A stretch of DNA of 22,684 nucleotides from a candidate division WWE3 bacterium (GTDB lineage: Bacteria > Patescibacteriota > WWE3 > 9FT-COMBO-53-11): contig JAUXIZ010000002.1 in NCBI GenBank assembly GCA_030620855.1, positions 1 through 22,684 on the forward strand, given 5' to 3'. Of this stretch, positions 8,485 through 15,361 are shown in pieces (position 1 is the stretch's first letter; every line of letters begins with the position of its first letter). The notes below the pieces were generated by a model. The model saw only the letters and a program-made list of their open reading frames with translations, made no database searches and had not been told where the DNA came from. Position numbers and translations under genes: made by a program.

Positions 8485-9933
8485 TCATCTTCGTTTTTTG
8501 ATAAATATTATTGCACCTACTACCAATATCACTCCTCCTCCAATCACAACAGGAACCGCTCCTAAAGACTGGGCTATGTTCTTGATTGAAGAAACCTCAC
8601 TTGTCACTTTGCCTGACCCGCCAAAAGCATACAAATTATTGTCCCAGGCACCAACATAAACCGTTCCGTCTGGTCCTATTGCAGGAGATGAAGGCAGCGA
8701 AGATTTGGTGTCGTAGCTCCACTTTTCCGTGCCATCGGGATTAATGCCGTAAAAAACTCCAGCATTGGAACCAATATAAACGGTTCCATCAGCTCCAATG
8801 GCAGCTGAAGCCACTATCCCTTCAAATGCGATAGGAGTCTTAAACTTCCACTTTAGAGCTCCTTCTGGACTCAAAGCATAAAGGTAAGAATTCCATGCAC
8901 CAATATATACAGTTCCATCGGCGGCAATTGCGGGTACGGCACTTACACCATTTAGGTGATATTCATCCACATACTCTCTTTTTTCTTCAGGAACATCACT
9001 AATGTATGCTGGGTCAACTTCGAAATACCATTTTTCCGTGCCATCGGGATTTAGTGCATAAACCCTTCCACTTTTAGACCCAACATATACAGTTCCATCC
9101 GAGCCAATTGTAGCGGATGACTCGATAAGAGCACCTGTATTAAATCTCCACTTCTCCTCTCCCAGAGCGTCAACAGCTACTAGAAACCCCTCGGTTACGG
9201 TTCCGTAGGTACCATAATAAACTGTGCCATCAGAGGCTATTGCAGGAGAAGGCGCCATATCTCTTCCTGTTGACACGTGCCATTTTACTGTTCCGTCAGG
9301 GTTAATCGCATATAGACCACCCAAGTCGCGTGGATCAAAAACCTCAATCGAGCCCTCTGTAAATCTTCTAGCGGCTCCTGTATAAATTATTCCGTCGGGA
9401 CCAACGGCAGGAGAGGTCCAAGTGTCCCCACTGAAAGGCAACTCAATGCGCCATTTTTCCGTGCCATCGGGATTAATTGCAAAAAAGTAGTCGGCCAAGG
9501 AAGAAAAATAAATTGTTCCGTCTGCAGCCACTGCGGGGGAAGAGACGATTCCTTTTATCACGTCAAATTTATCATCATAAATTGGCTCCCCTGCCTTAAA
9601 TTCCCACTTTTTACTGCCATCCGGGTTAATAGCATAGAGCTTATTATCATGCGAGCCAACATATATGGTCCCGTCTACACCAATTGCTGGAGAGGATTCA
9701 ATCCCAGCACCAGTTTCAAACTTCCACTTAACAGTCCCATCAACATGAGAGGTATCAACAGTGCTCAGTCCTCCATGCCTCTCCCCCGCGTGATACATGG
9801 GCCAGACAGAATCTGCCAAACCAGTCGAAATCCCCAAAACAAAGTTTCTCAGTTTCGAATTATCCTGATTCGCAAGAACAGCAAATGCAGCTGTGAACGC
9901 AAAAATAAGACTAAGAAATAATATTTTTCTCAT
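8485..9933 (-). CDS. Surface PQQ-like eight-repeat beta-propeller protein
   Basis: 482 residues: an N-terminal signal peptide (about 1-21, LFLSLIFAFTAAFAVLA), eight repeats of about 40-55 residues, and a C-terminal membrane helix (about 456-478) ending in KKRR. Each repeat carries a core like SSPAIGVDGTIYVGS followed by LYAINPDGTEKW, the PQQ-enzyme/BamB-type blade motif. Eight copies suggest a closed eight-bladed propeller facing outward. No PQQ ligands or enzymatic residues are evident, so binding or adhesion is as likely as catalysis. BamB itself is unlikely because there is no lipobox and there is a C-terminal anchor. It starts 12 bases after the stop of the companion propeller gene and has no SD, so it is probably translationally coupled. 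Confidence 0.88.
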   Translation of the reverse strand: MRKILFLSLIFAFTAAFAVLANQDNSKLRNFVLGISTGLADSVWPMYHAGERHGGLSTVDTSHVDGTVKWKFETGAGIESSPAIGVDGTIYVGSHDNKLYAINPDGSKKWEFKAGEPIYDDKFDVIKGIVSSPAVAADGTIYFSSLADYFFAINPDGTEKWRIELPFSGDTWTSPAVGPDGIIYTGAARRFTEGSIEVFDPRDLGGLYAINPDGTVKWHVSTGRDMAPSPAIASDGTVYYGTYGTVTEGFLVAVDALGEEKWRFNTGALIESSATIGSDGTVYVGSKSGRVYALNPDGTEKWYFEVDPAYISDVPEEKREYVDEYHLNGVSAVPAIAADGTVYIGAWNSYLYALSPEGALKWKFKTPIAFEGIVASAAIGADGTVYIGSNAGVFYGINPDGTEKWSYDTKSSLPSSPAIGPDGTVYVGAWDNNLYAFGGSGKVTSEVSSIKNIAQSLGAVPVVIGGGVILVVGAIIFIKKRR

Positions 9934-9945
9934 AAAAATATGTTA

Positions 9946-10824
9946 TCAACTGCGCTTTTTGATGACAACAATCACTCCAATTGTTGACGCAAACACCACC
10001 AAACCACCTATCAATAAAATTTGCAACGGAGGTGACTTGGGTTGGGCAGATTCGGGCAAAATACTTTTATCAATCTTTTCTGCAATTTCAGTTTCCGGAA
10101 TTCTAAGTTTATAAATTTTGCCTGTATCTCTGGCCGCCATCCATAGGACATCTCCTTGAAGAGCCAGACCAGTTGGATATGAATAAGGAAAATAATATTT
10201 TTCCAAAACTTTGCCATTGGTATCTAGTTTATAAATATTGTAAGTAACTGCATCAGAGTTCCAGAGATACCCATTGTCCCAAGCAAGCCCGTGAGGCTTT
10301 CCTCCAGGAGCAAGAAACTCTTTAATAATTTTCCCGTTCGTATCCATCTGATAAATTTTTCGCAAAGTATAATCAGTGTGCCAAAGATATTGACCATCCC
10401 AGGCAAGGCCCATTGGCTGCTCCCCCGGAGTATCAAACTCTTTTAGTACTTTTCCGTTTGTATCTAATTTAAATATTTTGTTAACCTCGTAATCCGCATT
10501 CCATAAATACTGACCATCCCAAGCTAAATCCATCGAGCCGCCTGCGGGAGCAGGAATTGTGGCGATTACTTTTCCGGTAACAGGATCGTGTTTGAAAATT
10601 TTGTCACTTTTGATGCTAGTGCTCCATATGTTTTTTCCATCAAAAGTCATGCCTTCGGGATATTCAGCTGGGGCTTCAAATGTTTGGATAATTTCTATTG
10701 GTGGGGAGCTGGTATCGGGCTGCGGGGTACCTTCATGAGATGTGGCATTAACAAAACTTATCGCAAGAATCAAAAATGAAACTACAAAAACAAAAATTGC
10801 ACCATGAAAGCCTAATTTCTTCAT
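9946..10824 (-). CDS. Surface NHL/Vgb-like beta-propeller protein
   Basis: 292 residues with a signal peptide or N-terminal helix (about 8-27) and a C-terminal membrane helix (about 266-288) ending in KKRS. Between them are five repeats of about 42 residues with the pattern PxGLAWDGQYLW, then KIFKLDTNGKVL. The repeats resemble NHL/streptogramin-lyase (Vgb)-type propellers. The family-typical catalytic residues of Vgb were not identified, so a lyase function is not claimed. It forms a two-gene unit with the PQQ-like protein downstream. Both share the layout signal peptide, propeller, membrane helix and short basic tail, which implies the same cell-surface topology. The gene ends TGA TAA. Confidence 0.82.
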   Translation of the reverse strand: MKKLGFHGAIFVFVVSFLILAISFVNATSHEGTPQPDTSSPPIEIIQTFEAPAEYPEGMTFDGKNIWSTSIKSDKIFKHDPVTGKVIATIPAPAGGSMDLAWDGQYLWNADYEVNKIFKLDTNGKVLKEFDTPGEQPMGLAWDGQYLWHTDYTLRKIYQMDTNGKIIKEFLAPGGKPHGLAWDNGYLWNSDAVTYNIYKLDTNGKVLEKYYFPYSYPTGLALQGDVLWMAARDTGKIYKLRIPETEIAEKIDKSILPESAQPKSPPLQILLIGGLVVFASTIGVIVVIKKRS

Positions 10825-10836
10825 ACTCTAAGTCAA

Positions 10837-10865
10837 TGCTTAAATCAGCATAGCAATTTTAAGCA
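10837..10865. promoter_or_regulatory. Inverted/direct repeats upstream of the propeller genes
   Basis: TGCTTAAA (10837-10844) and TTTAAGCA (10858-10865) form an 8-bp inverted repeat. CAATGCTT also occurs twice, exactly 30 bases apart (10834 and 10864). They lie just upstream of the start of the 292-aa gene, where an operator would be expected. No strong -35/-10 pair could be fixed. Confidence 0.4.
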
Positions 10866-10944
10866 ATGCTTTTACACTCCCGTAAAACTTGACCAAAGAC
10901 CAAAGAAATTTGCTCCTCAAGCTAGATTCGAACCATCACTCATA

Positions 10945-10980
10945 CAAAAGAAAAGGCCCCGAATCATTAGAATCGGGGCC
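10945..10980 (-). terminator. Intrinsic terminator of the 297-aa gene
   Basis: GGCCCCGA/TCGGGGCC (10955-10962 with 10973-10980), extended by two more pairs after an A-A mismatch, is followed on the minus strand by TTTTCTTTTG. It lies seven bases beyond the stop codon of the gene at 10988-11881. Confidence 0.88.
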
Positions 10981-10987
10981 TGGCGGC

Positions 10988-11881
10988 CTAGTTACTGTGA
11001 GCCTCGGCCTTCTTCTTGCGGCGGTGCAGGTGCGCTAAGTCCTTGAGCTGATCCTCGGAGAGGGAATCCCCGATAACAGCTCCTTCAGTCTCGCCCCCGT
11101 AGAACTCGGCAGCCTTCGGCTTGTTCATGGAGGCCTTCTCCTTGCGGGCGGCATTAAGCGCATCGCGCATCACCCGCGAGGCCACCTGCAACTGGCGGGT
11201 TTTCTTGTACCCCTCCAGCGCATCGGCTTTGGCCATGACTTTCTCGGCATCGCCCATTGCCTCTTCCAACTGCCTCTTCGCGAAGTTGGACAGCCCTTTG
11301 AGGACGCCCTTCGCGGAGATGCGCGAGGAATGGTAGCTGGCTATTGCCAGGTGATTTCGCACCTGAAAGTAATGCCAGCGCGCGACTTTGAAGAGCCCCG
11401 GGTTGGGGTCGTCTTCGTTCGCGGCTTCCTTAGCCTTGCTGTCCCCTTCGGTCAGCGCAAGCTGAGCAGCAAGGAAAGCCTCTCGAACTTCCTGCGGCCA
11501 TTCTTGCGGGTCTTCGTCCTTGTAGTAAGAAACGTAGAACCCGCACGCCTTCTCCAGACGCTCTGCGCTGTTCAAGCGCTTGGGCCGTGTCTCGCGGTCT
11601 TCTTCCGAGACCTGCTCCTTCTTCCACTTGAGGTGGCAGTCGGCGCAGTAGGCGTGGCCTTCCTCCGATTCGTTGCCGCACTTTTCAAAGTTGCGGCACT
11701 TGCCGTCGGCGGCCTTGCTGGTCTCGTCCGCTAAGGCGGACAGGACCGTCTCCCGAACTTTCGGGAGGGTCTTCTCACCCACACCGTTGATCTCCAAGAG
11801 TTTCTCGTCGAGCGCATCGCCCTCGAGACCCTTGAACAGATCAAGAACATAGGCTTGGCCTCTGATTGTGATCTCGGCCAT
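10988..11881 (-). CDS. Unrecognised 297-aa protein, HhH-like and Zn-ribbon-like
   Basis: I do not recognise the family. Three parts can be seen. Residues about 1-50 hold a helix-hairpin-helix-like motif (INGVGEKTLPKVRE), a fold that usually contacts DNA. Residues about 62-82 hold C-x5-C-x10-C-x2-C (CRNFEKCG, then HAYCADC), a probable zinc knuckle. The remainder is helical and rich in Ala, Lys and Glu, with Trp/Tyr-containing stretches and a basic tail (HLHRRKKKAEAHSN). The ATG has a near-perfect SD (AAGGAGG), its own promoter (11934-11962) and its own terminator. Base composition is clearly more GC-rich than that of the neighbouring propeller genes. A nucleic-acid-binding role is inference from the two motifs only. 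Confidence 0.75.
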   Translation of the reverse strand: MAEITIRGQAYVLDLFKGLEGDALDEKLLEINGVGEKTLPKVRETVLSALADETSKAADGKCRNFEKCGNESEEGHAYCADCHLKWKKEQVSEEDRETRPKRLNSAERLEKACGFYVSYYKDEDPQEWPQEVREAFLAAQLALTEGDSKAKEAANEDDPNPGLFKVARWHYFQVRNHLAIASYHSSRISAKGVLKGLSNFAKRQLEEAMGDAEKVMAKADALEGYKKTRQLQVASRVMRDALNAARKEKASMNKPKAAEFYGGETEGAVIGDSLSEDQLKDLAHLHRRKKKAEAHSN

Positions 11882-11933
11882 GTTGACCTCCTTAGGTCAT
11901 TGGATTTCGCGCCGGACGCGCGAGTTACCTTAT

Positions 11934-11962
11934 AGTTTATCACCAACCTATAGGATTGACAA
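11934..11962 (-). promoter_or_regulatory. Promoter of the 297-aa gene
   Basis: TTGTCA (11957-11962), a 17-base spacer, then TAAACT (11934-11939). The 5' UTR of roughly 45 bases includes a GC-rich stretch (GCGCGTCCGGCGCG) that can fold on itself ahead of the SD. Confidence 0.65.
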
Positions 11963-12190
11963 GGGGTACGCTAAAAAACAGAAATCTGCTTGCAATATGT
12001 GTTAGACTCTTCGCCGTAAGATTACATTCTTACTAAATTACAAGCAAATTCCTGGCCCTAAGAAAAGCCAAAGCCTTTCTTAGGGATCTTCCAAGAACCG
12101 GTCCTGCTCAAGTCCCGGAGTATAAGGACGATCTAAAAGTTCAGATCGTCCTGAATCTTCGAAACTCAAAAATCTCCTCCAACCCAAAGG
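11963..12190. other. Intergenic stretch with three perfect hairpins
   Basis: Between the 297-aa and 209-aa genes lie three inverted repeats: GTAAGA/TCTTAC (12016-12033), CCCTAAGAAA/TTTCTTAGGG (12056-12085) and AGGACGATCT/AGATCGTCCT (12125-12152). None has a proper U-run, so they are not standard terminators. The stretch also holds the doubtful small ORF at 12080-12169. Confidence 0.5.
12080..12169 (-). CDS. Doubtful 29-codon ORF or read-through tail
   Basis: TTG at 12169 follows GGAGGAG by five bases and opens a frame MSFEDSGRSELLDRPYTPGL... ending at TAA 12080. The same frame is continuous with the 209-aa gene upstream once its TGA stop is passed (36 sense codons from TGA to TAA). It could be a small protein, a rare read-through extension or chance. 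The hairpin at 12125-12152 lies inside it. Confidence 0.22.
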   Translation of the reverse strand: MSFEDSGRSELLDRPYTPGLEQDRFLEDP

Positions 12191-12820
12191 TCATTGCAAA
12201 ATCCGGACGGTTGAGCCTACTCTCCTCTCAAGGTATCCTTCAACTTCCTTGAGGAGATTTGCTCGATCTCCAGTCACCTCAACCACAAATCGCAGTGCCT
12301 CTAGTTCGGGTGGGTTCAGAGTGTAATAGAGAAGTACTCCATCGTTCCCATCTTCCCAATTAAACTTGAAGATTTGTTTTTCATCTCCTTGTCGCAAAAA
12401 TCGACAAACATGATGAAGCTCTTCTGCAATTGTTCCCTTAAAGGAACGGGTGCCCACATCCTGCCCCGGGTAAGCGAGGTACAACTCGGCACCGGATAGG
12501 TTTACAACCGCCCGCGAAGTTCCCCACGGTCGGTATCCCGGATCTTTTTTGGGGTCAAAGATAACCTCAAACTCAAACTCTTGAGATGTTTCTTTGGGAA
12601 AAGCACCTTTAAGCGTAGGATGCGCCCAAATCTCCCGAGCCATTCCAGCAATCTCCGTAGCTCGAGAACATTCAACGGCGGCGTAATGGGTAAGAATAAC
12701 CGGACCAACTCGATGGATAAGAGGGCAGAAAGATCTGTCAATTCCGTCGTGTTTTAGGGTAATCCATAAGACTACAAACCCGAAAACCGATCCTACCCCA
12801 CAGAGTAAGGCTAAGGACAT
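12191..12820 (-). CDS. Unrecognised membrane-anchored protein, 209 aa
   Basis: Family not recognised. The N-terminus is one hydrophobic helix (about 3-22, LALLCGVGSVFGFVVLWITL) without a lipobox, so the protein is probably a single-pass membrane protein. The rest looks like one globular domain. Its most notable motif is IAEELHHVCRFL near residues 132-143; the ELHH core recalls short metal-binding helices, but HExxH itself is absent, so a peptidase is not claimed. The ATG has the SD AAAGGAGG about ten bases upstream, and the gene has its own promoter (12862-12890). It ends in TGA, after which the frame stays open for 36 codons. Confidence 0.7.
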   Translation of the reverse strand: MSLALLCGVGSVFGFVVLWITLKHDGIDRSFCPLIHRVGPVILTHYAAVECSRATEIAGMAREIWAHPTLKGAFPKETSQEFEFEVIFDPKKDPGYRPWGTSRAVVNLSGAELYLAYPGQDVGTRSFKGTIAEELHHVCRFLRQGDEKQIFKFNWEDGNDGVLLYYTLNPPELEALRFVVEVTGDRANLLKEVEGYLERRVGSTVRILQ

Positions 12821-12861
12821 CAGCGAATTTCCTCCTTTCTTCAGGATTGAGTTCTACTTTA

Positions 12862-12890
12862 ATTAAACCACGGAAAGAACCTCTCGTCAA
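12862..12890 (-). promoter_or_regulatory. Promoter of the 209-aa gene
   Basis: TTGACG (12885-12890), a 17-base spacer, then TTTAAT (12862-12867). It lies 40 bases upstream of the start codon. Confidence 0.6.
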
Positions 12891-12908
12891 TTACTACAGG
12901 ATACATTG

Positions 12909-12948
12909 GAAAAGGAAAAGCGGCGGTTGCTAACGCAAACCACCGCTT
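12909..12948 (-). terminator. Intrinsic terminator of the 81-aa gene
   Basis: On the minus strand AAGCGGTGGTT (12938-12948) pairs with AACCGCCGCTT (12918-12928) with one G-T pair around a nine-base loop, and is followed by TTTCCTTTTCC. It starts nine bases after the stop codon at 12957. Confidence 0.78.
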
Positions 12949-12956
12949 GTGGACCA

Positions 12957-13202
12957 CTAATAACCCGGGTGCTCGCCTCTTCCGGTCACGTCCGAAAACG
13001 CCTCGTTCTCGGCGGACAGATTATCCAGGCGAACCACGCGCTGGGAGTTGGCGATTGCCAACCCTTCGGGGATCCTTACCTCTTTCGTAAGGACATAATG
13101 GCAGCGGACTGGGTGGTCCGGCTCTTGGTCTCCGCCCATCCATCCGCACCAAGGCCCGTCTCCACGGGTTATGCCGTAGTGACAATTAGAACAGGAAGCC
13201 AT
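12957..13202 (-). CDS. Small cysteine-rich (putative zinc) protein, 81 aa
   Basis: I do not recognise it. Four cysteines lie in the first half: Cys4 and Cys7 (CSNCHYG), Cys19 (GPWCGW) and Cys34 (RCHYV), with histidines beside two of them. This spacing (C-x2-C-x11-C-x14-C) suggests one zinc or metal site. The rest is polar with no membrane segment. The ATG follows AAAGGAGAAGAGA closely, and the gene has its own promoter and terminator, so it is a complete one-gene unit. It begins 80 bases after the end of the interrupted rnj gene. Redox or nucleic-acid roles are possible; nothing decides between them. Confidence 0.7.
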   Translation of the reverse strand: MASCSNCHYGITRGDGPWCGWMGGDQEPDHPVRCHYVLTKEVRIPEGLAIANSQRVVRLDNLSAENEAFSDVTGRGEHPGY

Positions 13203-13250
13203 TCTCTTCTCCTTTGTCGCTTGAGGCGACGGTAAATTACGAACGATATC

Positions 13251-13279
13251 ATGTTATAGGACAAGGGAAACAAAGTCAA
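13251..13279 (-). promoter_or_regulatory. Promoter of the 81-aa gene, at the end of rnj
   Basis: TTGACT (13274-13279), a 17-base spacer, then TAACAT (13251-13256); TATAAC with a 15-base spacer is the alternative. The -35 box begins four bases after the last codon of rnj, so this promoter sits exactly at the point where the RNase J frame ends. Confidence 0.55.
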
Positions 13280-13282
13280 TCG

Positions 13283-14674
13283 TCAACCCTGCACGACCGA
13301 AATTTCCCGCAGATTGATTTGGCCAGCAACCCGCGCGGCCACTTTGTCGCGGTAAGGGTAAAATTCAAGGATTTCCCCGCCGCTAAGGAGAAAAACCTGA
13401 TCATTTTTATAGTTGTAGCCGCGGGCAAGTTTGACGTATTGCTTCATCGAATCTTCGGTTCCGCCAATTGGAACCAGAAACTGGGCGTCGGCGGCCCGCA
13501 TCATTGTTTTGAGATCTTCGGCGTAAGCATGTCCGGAAACGTGGATTTCCGGGATATCTTCCAAGTTTATAATTTTGCCCCCAGCTTCTTTAATCTTTTC
13601 CTGAATCCCAAGAACCCGATCCTCGTTGCCCGGAATAAGATCAGAAGAGAAAATAACCGTGTCGCCCTGTCCAATCTTAAACGCTCGGTGCTCTCCCCTC
13701 GTCATTTTAGCCATCGCGGAATTTGATTGACCTTGGGAACCGGACACAATCACAAGCTGCTTTGAAACGGGAAGTTTTTTGAGCTTTTTATTTGATATAA
13801 CCTGTTCTTTGGGAACCGCCAAGTACCCCAAGTCCCTGGCAACATTAAAGTTCTTTTCCAAGGAAAGTCCGGCTAAAGTAACCTTTCTACCTAAAGCCCC
13901 GGCCACATCAATCGCCTGCTGAACACGCGAGATATCGGACGAAAACATCGTCAGAAAAACCCGTCCGCGCGTATTTTGAATCTCGTTAAAAATTGCCTCC
14001 CCCACGATCCGTTCAGATGGGGAACTACCCTCCCTTTCCGAACGAAGCGAATCGGAAACAAGAAGCAGGACTCCCTTGCGACCATACTCCTCAATCTTCC
14101 CAAGCTGGGCAAGCTGGCGATCCAGAGGCGTGGGATCAAGCTTAAAATCCCCGGTGTGAATAACAGTACCAAGCGGGGTTTTCAAAGCCACAGCCATCGC
14201 ATCCGGAGTCGAGTGGGTAAGGCGGATAAACTCAAATGAAAAATCGCTTCCTAAATTGACGGTTTGACCCACGTGCAGCTCCTTTAAACTTGCTTTTTTA
14301 GGACCACGCTCCCGAAGTTTTTCCTTTATAAAACCCAAAGGCAGGGGTGCTGCATAAACCGTCGTCTGAATTTTCTTGAGAAAATAAGGGATCGCTCCAA
14401 TATGGTCCTCATGCCCGTGAGTTACAATAAGCCCGCGAAGTTTCTGGCGATTCGCTAAAACATAGGAAAAATCCGGGATAAGAAGTTCGTTCTCCTGTAC
14501 ATTTCACTCCTTCGGAAAACCAATCCCGCAATCGATTACCACCATATCGTTGGGCGTTTCGTAAACGTACATGTTTTTAGTAACCTCGCCCATACCCCCG
14601 AGCGGAATAAATTTAAAAAATGATGCTCCTGCCGACCGTTGTTTTTTTGGTTCTTTTTCTTTTCTTCTTGCCAT
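13283..14674 (-). pseudogene. rnj: Ribonuclease J, interrupted by TGA and C-terminally short
   Basis: RNase J is a metallo-beta-lactamase/beta-CASP exo- and endoribonuclease of mRNA decay and rRNA maturation. The frame runs from ATG 14674 (one base after the udg stop) to TGA 13283, 464 codons including the stop, but codon 57 (14506-14504) is TGA. Both sides are in the same frame and clearly homologous: IPLGGMGEVTKNMYVYE and VVIDCGIGFPKE before it; LLIPDFSYV and the catalytic HGHEDH (codons 86-91), HTGDF, SGSQGQS and HVSGHA after it. No ATG, GTG or TTG lies between the stop and HGHEDH, so re-initiation cannot rescue the active site. The protein also ends at VAGQINLREISVVQG, where about 90-110 more residues (the C-terminal domain) are normal. 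Other genes here end in TGA, so recoding is not general. Sequencing error, a true pseudogene or read-through remain possible. Confidence 0.85.
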
Positions 14675-14675
14675 A

Positions 14676-15293
14676 TCAAATAAGCTTAAGCTGATTCTTG
14701 TCTCCGTTTTCAACCTCAACCTCCTGTGGCTGCAGTTCCCCTCTAATTATCTTTGGCAAATTTCCAAAATCCTTATCTAATATTCCCATAACCGATCTGG
14801 ACCGTAAAGCCGCCGCCGGGTGATAGACGGGAAATATAACCCGATTGCCGCTTTTATAAGGAATCCCGTGGGCTTCGCTTATAAGGGTATCCTTTAGAAA
14901 TATTTCCAAGGCCGAGCGCCCCAGGGGAACAATAATCTTGGGATTAATAACCTTAATCTGCTGCAGAAGATAGGGCATGCAAGCGCGGGCCTCGTCTTTC
15001 ATGGGGGCGCGGTTATCCGGAGGACGGTGTTTAACCACGTTGGTTATAAAAACATGCGCGCGATTCAGACCATTTTTATCAAGAAGCTGGTCCAAAAGCT
15101 TACCGGCCCGCCCCACAAACGGCCGGCCAATCTTATCCTCGTGGTAACCAGGCCCTTCGCCGATAAACATCACTTCTGCAGTAGCACTGCCCTCACCCGG
15201 GACAGCGTGAGTCGCCGTTCGCCAAAGCCTGCACTTGTGGCAGGTTCGGACAACCTTATCAATTTGAGATAAAAGTTCTTCTTTCTTCTTCAT
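14676..15293 (-). CDS. Uracil-DNA glycosylase, family 4 (Fe-S type)
   Basis: The enzyme removes uracil from DNA. From ATG 15293 it has 205 residues; a TTG nine bases upstream is an alternative start, and neither has a well-spaced SD. Family-4 motifs are complete: GEGPGYHEDKIGRPFVGRAG (motif 1, near 45-64), ITNVVKHRPPDNRAP, and HPAAALRSRS near the C-terminus. The family normally binds a 4Fe-4S cluster by four cysteines. Cys18, Cys21 and Cys105 are present, but the third ligand (usual VVKCRPP) is His89 here. It lies between pnp and rnj, and its TGA is one base from the rnj ATG (TGATATG), so the two were presumably co-translated. Confidence 0.93.
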   Translation of the reverse strand: MKKKEELLSQIDKVVRTCHKCRLWRTATHAVPGEGSATAEVMFIGEGPGYHEDKIGRPFVGRAGKLLDQLLDKNGLNRAHVFITNVVKHRPPDNRAPMKDEARACMPYLLQQIKVINPKIIVPLGRSALEIFLKDTLISEAHGIPYKSGNRVIFPVYHPAAALRSRSVMGILDKDFGNLPKIIRGELQPQEVEVENGDKNQLKLI

Positions 15294-15361
15294 CAACTCC
15301 AACCAGATTTTGGCAAATACAATATAACGTTAGCTTTTTTTGCCTTTGGATTAAAAGGGGC

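Noticed and set aside
10905..10943. tRNA-like T-arm (GGTTCGAATC) that could be a tRNA 3' fragment or attachment site at the island edge
   Set aside because: The T stem has an A-G mismatch, no acceptor or anticodon arm is present (a terminator lies where they should be), and no second copy flanks the island. GGTTCGAA also occurs near 68 and 7755 without tRNA context.
11330..11734. 134-codon plus-strand frame inside the 297-aa gene
   Set aside because: It is a shadow of a GC-rich gene on the minus strand that has promoter, SD and terminator; this frame has none.
12191..12820. HExxH metallopeptidase in the 209-aa protein
   Set aside because: The motif is EELHH, not HExxH, and no third ligand pattern was found; kept as unrecognised.
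14460..14510. Selenocysteine insertion at the rnj TGA
   Set aside because: RNase J has no Sec or Cys at this place, and only a weak bulged hairpin follows; no convincing SECIS element.
13283..14674. Genetic code change with UGA as a sense codon, as in Gracilibacteria/Absconditabacteria
   Set aside because: UGA ends the 482-aa and 292-aa propeller genes (the latter as TGA TAA), the 209-aa gene, udg and the rnj frame itself, at sensible C-termini; only one internal UGA was found.
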